Assembly (NCBI RefSeq): GCF_001294205.1 | Contig: NZ_LAQT01000002.1 | Span: 1 to 64,000 of the forward strand | DNA from: Amantichitinum ursilacus | GTDB lineage: Bacteria; Pseudomonadota; Gammaproteobacteria; Burkholderiales; Chitinibacteraceae | Reading direction: 5' to 3' | Length of the DNA: 64,000 nucleotides | Part shown: positions 63,642 to 64,000 of the stretch, one piece after another | Layout: each line of letters starts with the position of its first letter | How positions within the stretch are numbered: the first letter of the stretch is position 1 | The notes under the pieces: generated by a model | Told to the model about the DNA's origin: nothing | Databases searched by the model: none | Seen by the model: the letters and a program-made list of their open reading frames with translations, nothing else | Program-made: the position numbers and the translations under genes

Positions 63642-63857
63642 TCAATCCAGCGTGGTGGTTTGCGTTACGCCCGGCTTGGTGCCTGTGCCAGCGGGGGTCA
63701 GCGCGGTGCCGCCTTCGCTTTCCCAGTCGCTGATCGGCGTAGCGCCCGCAGCGCGGCCGGTATCCACCAGTTTGCTGTGGGCCTGCTGGTCACGCGCATT
63801 GCGATACAGCATGACGCCCAATCCGGCCACGGCGGCCAGCAATAATGATCGCTTCAT
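63642..63857 (-). CDS. Small protein with N-terminal membrane anchor
   Basis: About 71 residues from the ATG at 63857, with GGAG 6 bases upstream. It begins MKRSLLLAAVAGLGVMLY, a short hydrophobic stretch that could be a signal anchor, then a polar tail with GTALTPAGTGTKPGVTQTTT. No family is recognised. The gene that ends at the right edge on the same strand has a BON-like C-terminus, so the two may be co-transcribed and belong to an envelope stress set. Function unknown. Confidence 0.65.
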   Translation of the reverse strand: MKRSLLLAAVAGLGVMLYRNARDQQAHSKLVDTGRAAGATPISDWESEGGTALTPAGTGTKPGVTQTTTLD

Positions 63858-63960
63858 GATGTGCTCCAGTCCCTGAGCCCGGCGCATACGCCCAGGCATC
63901 GATCGGGTTACGCCCCGTTCGGTTGAGCGGGGCGTGTGTTGGGTAATGCGGCTGTGGCGC

Positions 63961-64000
63961 TTACTTGACGGTGGTCTGATCGTCCACCGACTTCACGCCT
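63961..64000 (-). CDS. C-terminal end of a probable BON-domain protein (runs off right edge)
   Basis: Only 12 residues are visible, GVKSVDDQTTVK, before a TAA stop. This ending (gly-val-x-x-val-x-asn/asp-x-leu/x-x-val) is common at the end of OsmY-like BON domains. The identification rests on this short piece and the neighbouring small envelope protein. Confidence 0.45.
   Translation of the reverse strand, partial: GVKSVDDQTTVK

Overview
The window looks like a chromosomal segment of a free-living, chitin-degrading betaproteobacterium. GC is high throughout and genes are dense. The pointers are a secreted GH18 chitinase with two CBM5/12-like modules, large type V secretion proteins with ESPR-type signal peptides, a NadM-Nudix fusion, and betaproteobacterial-type regulators and efflux genes. 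A Neisseriales/Chitinibacteraceae-like host (Silvimonas and relatives) is my inference and is not proven by any single gene. I see no prophage, plasmid, transposase, rRNA or CRISPR array.

Layout. 0-6.5 kb (minus strand): a two-partner secretion pair, with the tpsA start running off the left edge and tpsB behind it. Upstream lies a sensory pair, a CHASE3/GAF membrane protein whose end overlaps a large propeller histidine kinase. 6.6-15.2 kb (plus): a diguanylate cyclase, a SAM methyltransferase, a PaaK-like adenylate-forming enzyme, and a 1638-aa autotransporter (AT1) with its own promoter and terminator. 15.2-16.5 kb: palindromic repeats around a higBA-type toxin-antitoxin pair. 16.5-25.2 kb: a tripartite RND efflux operon divergent from a BaeSR-like two-component system, followed by an unknown gene coupled to the regulator. 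25.2-30.5 kb: hipBA, a small lipoprotein, the chitinase, and an MFS exporter. 30.7-41.3 kb: four glycosyltransferase-like genes, a second autotransporter (AT2) whose barrel and junction closely match AT1, and an FkbM methyltransferase. 41.5-45.1 kb: tRNA-Leu, an HDOD protein, a chemoreceptor and an orphan XRE regulator. 45.1-50.8 kb: a third, unrelated autotransporter (AT3) with an ESPR. 51-58.2 kb: small metabolic genes paired with LysR and AraC regulators, plus a GH16-like enzyme. 58.3-58.8 kb: tRNA-Cys and three identical tRNA-Gly genes. 59-64 kb: nadA and nadM-nudix, a long inverted repeat, glgX, a small membrane-anchored protein, and the tail of a BON-like protein at the right edge.

How it fits together. 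The main theme is the cell surface: four type V secretion systems, a glycosyltransferase cluster that touches one of them, sensory and c-di-GMP genes, an efflux pump and secreted polysaccharide hydrolases. The most interesting unproved idea is that the 30.7-41.3 kb cluster is one functional unit that makes AT2 and decorates it, or a surface glycan, with sugars and methyl groups. All functions are assigned by reading the sequence; no database search was run.
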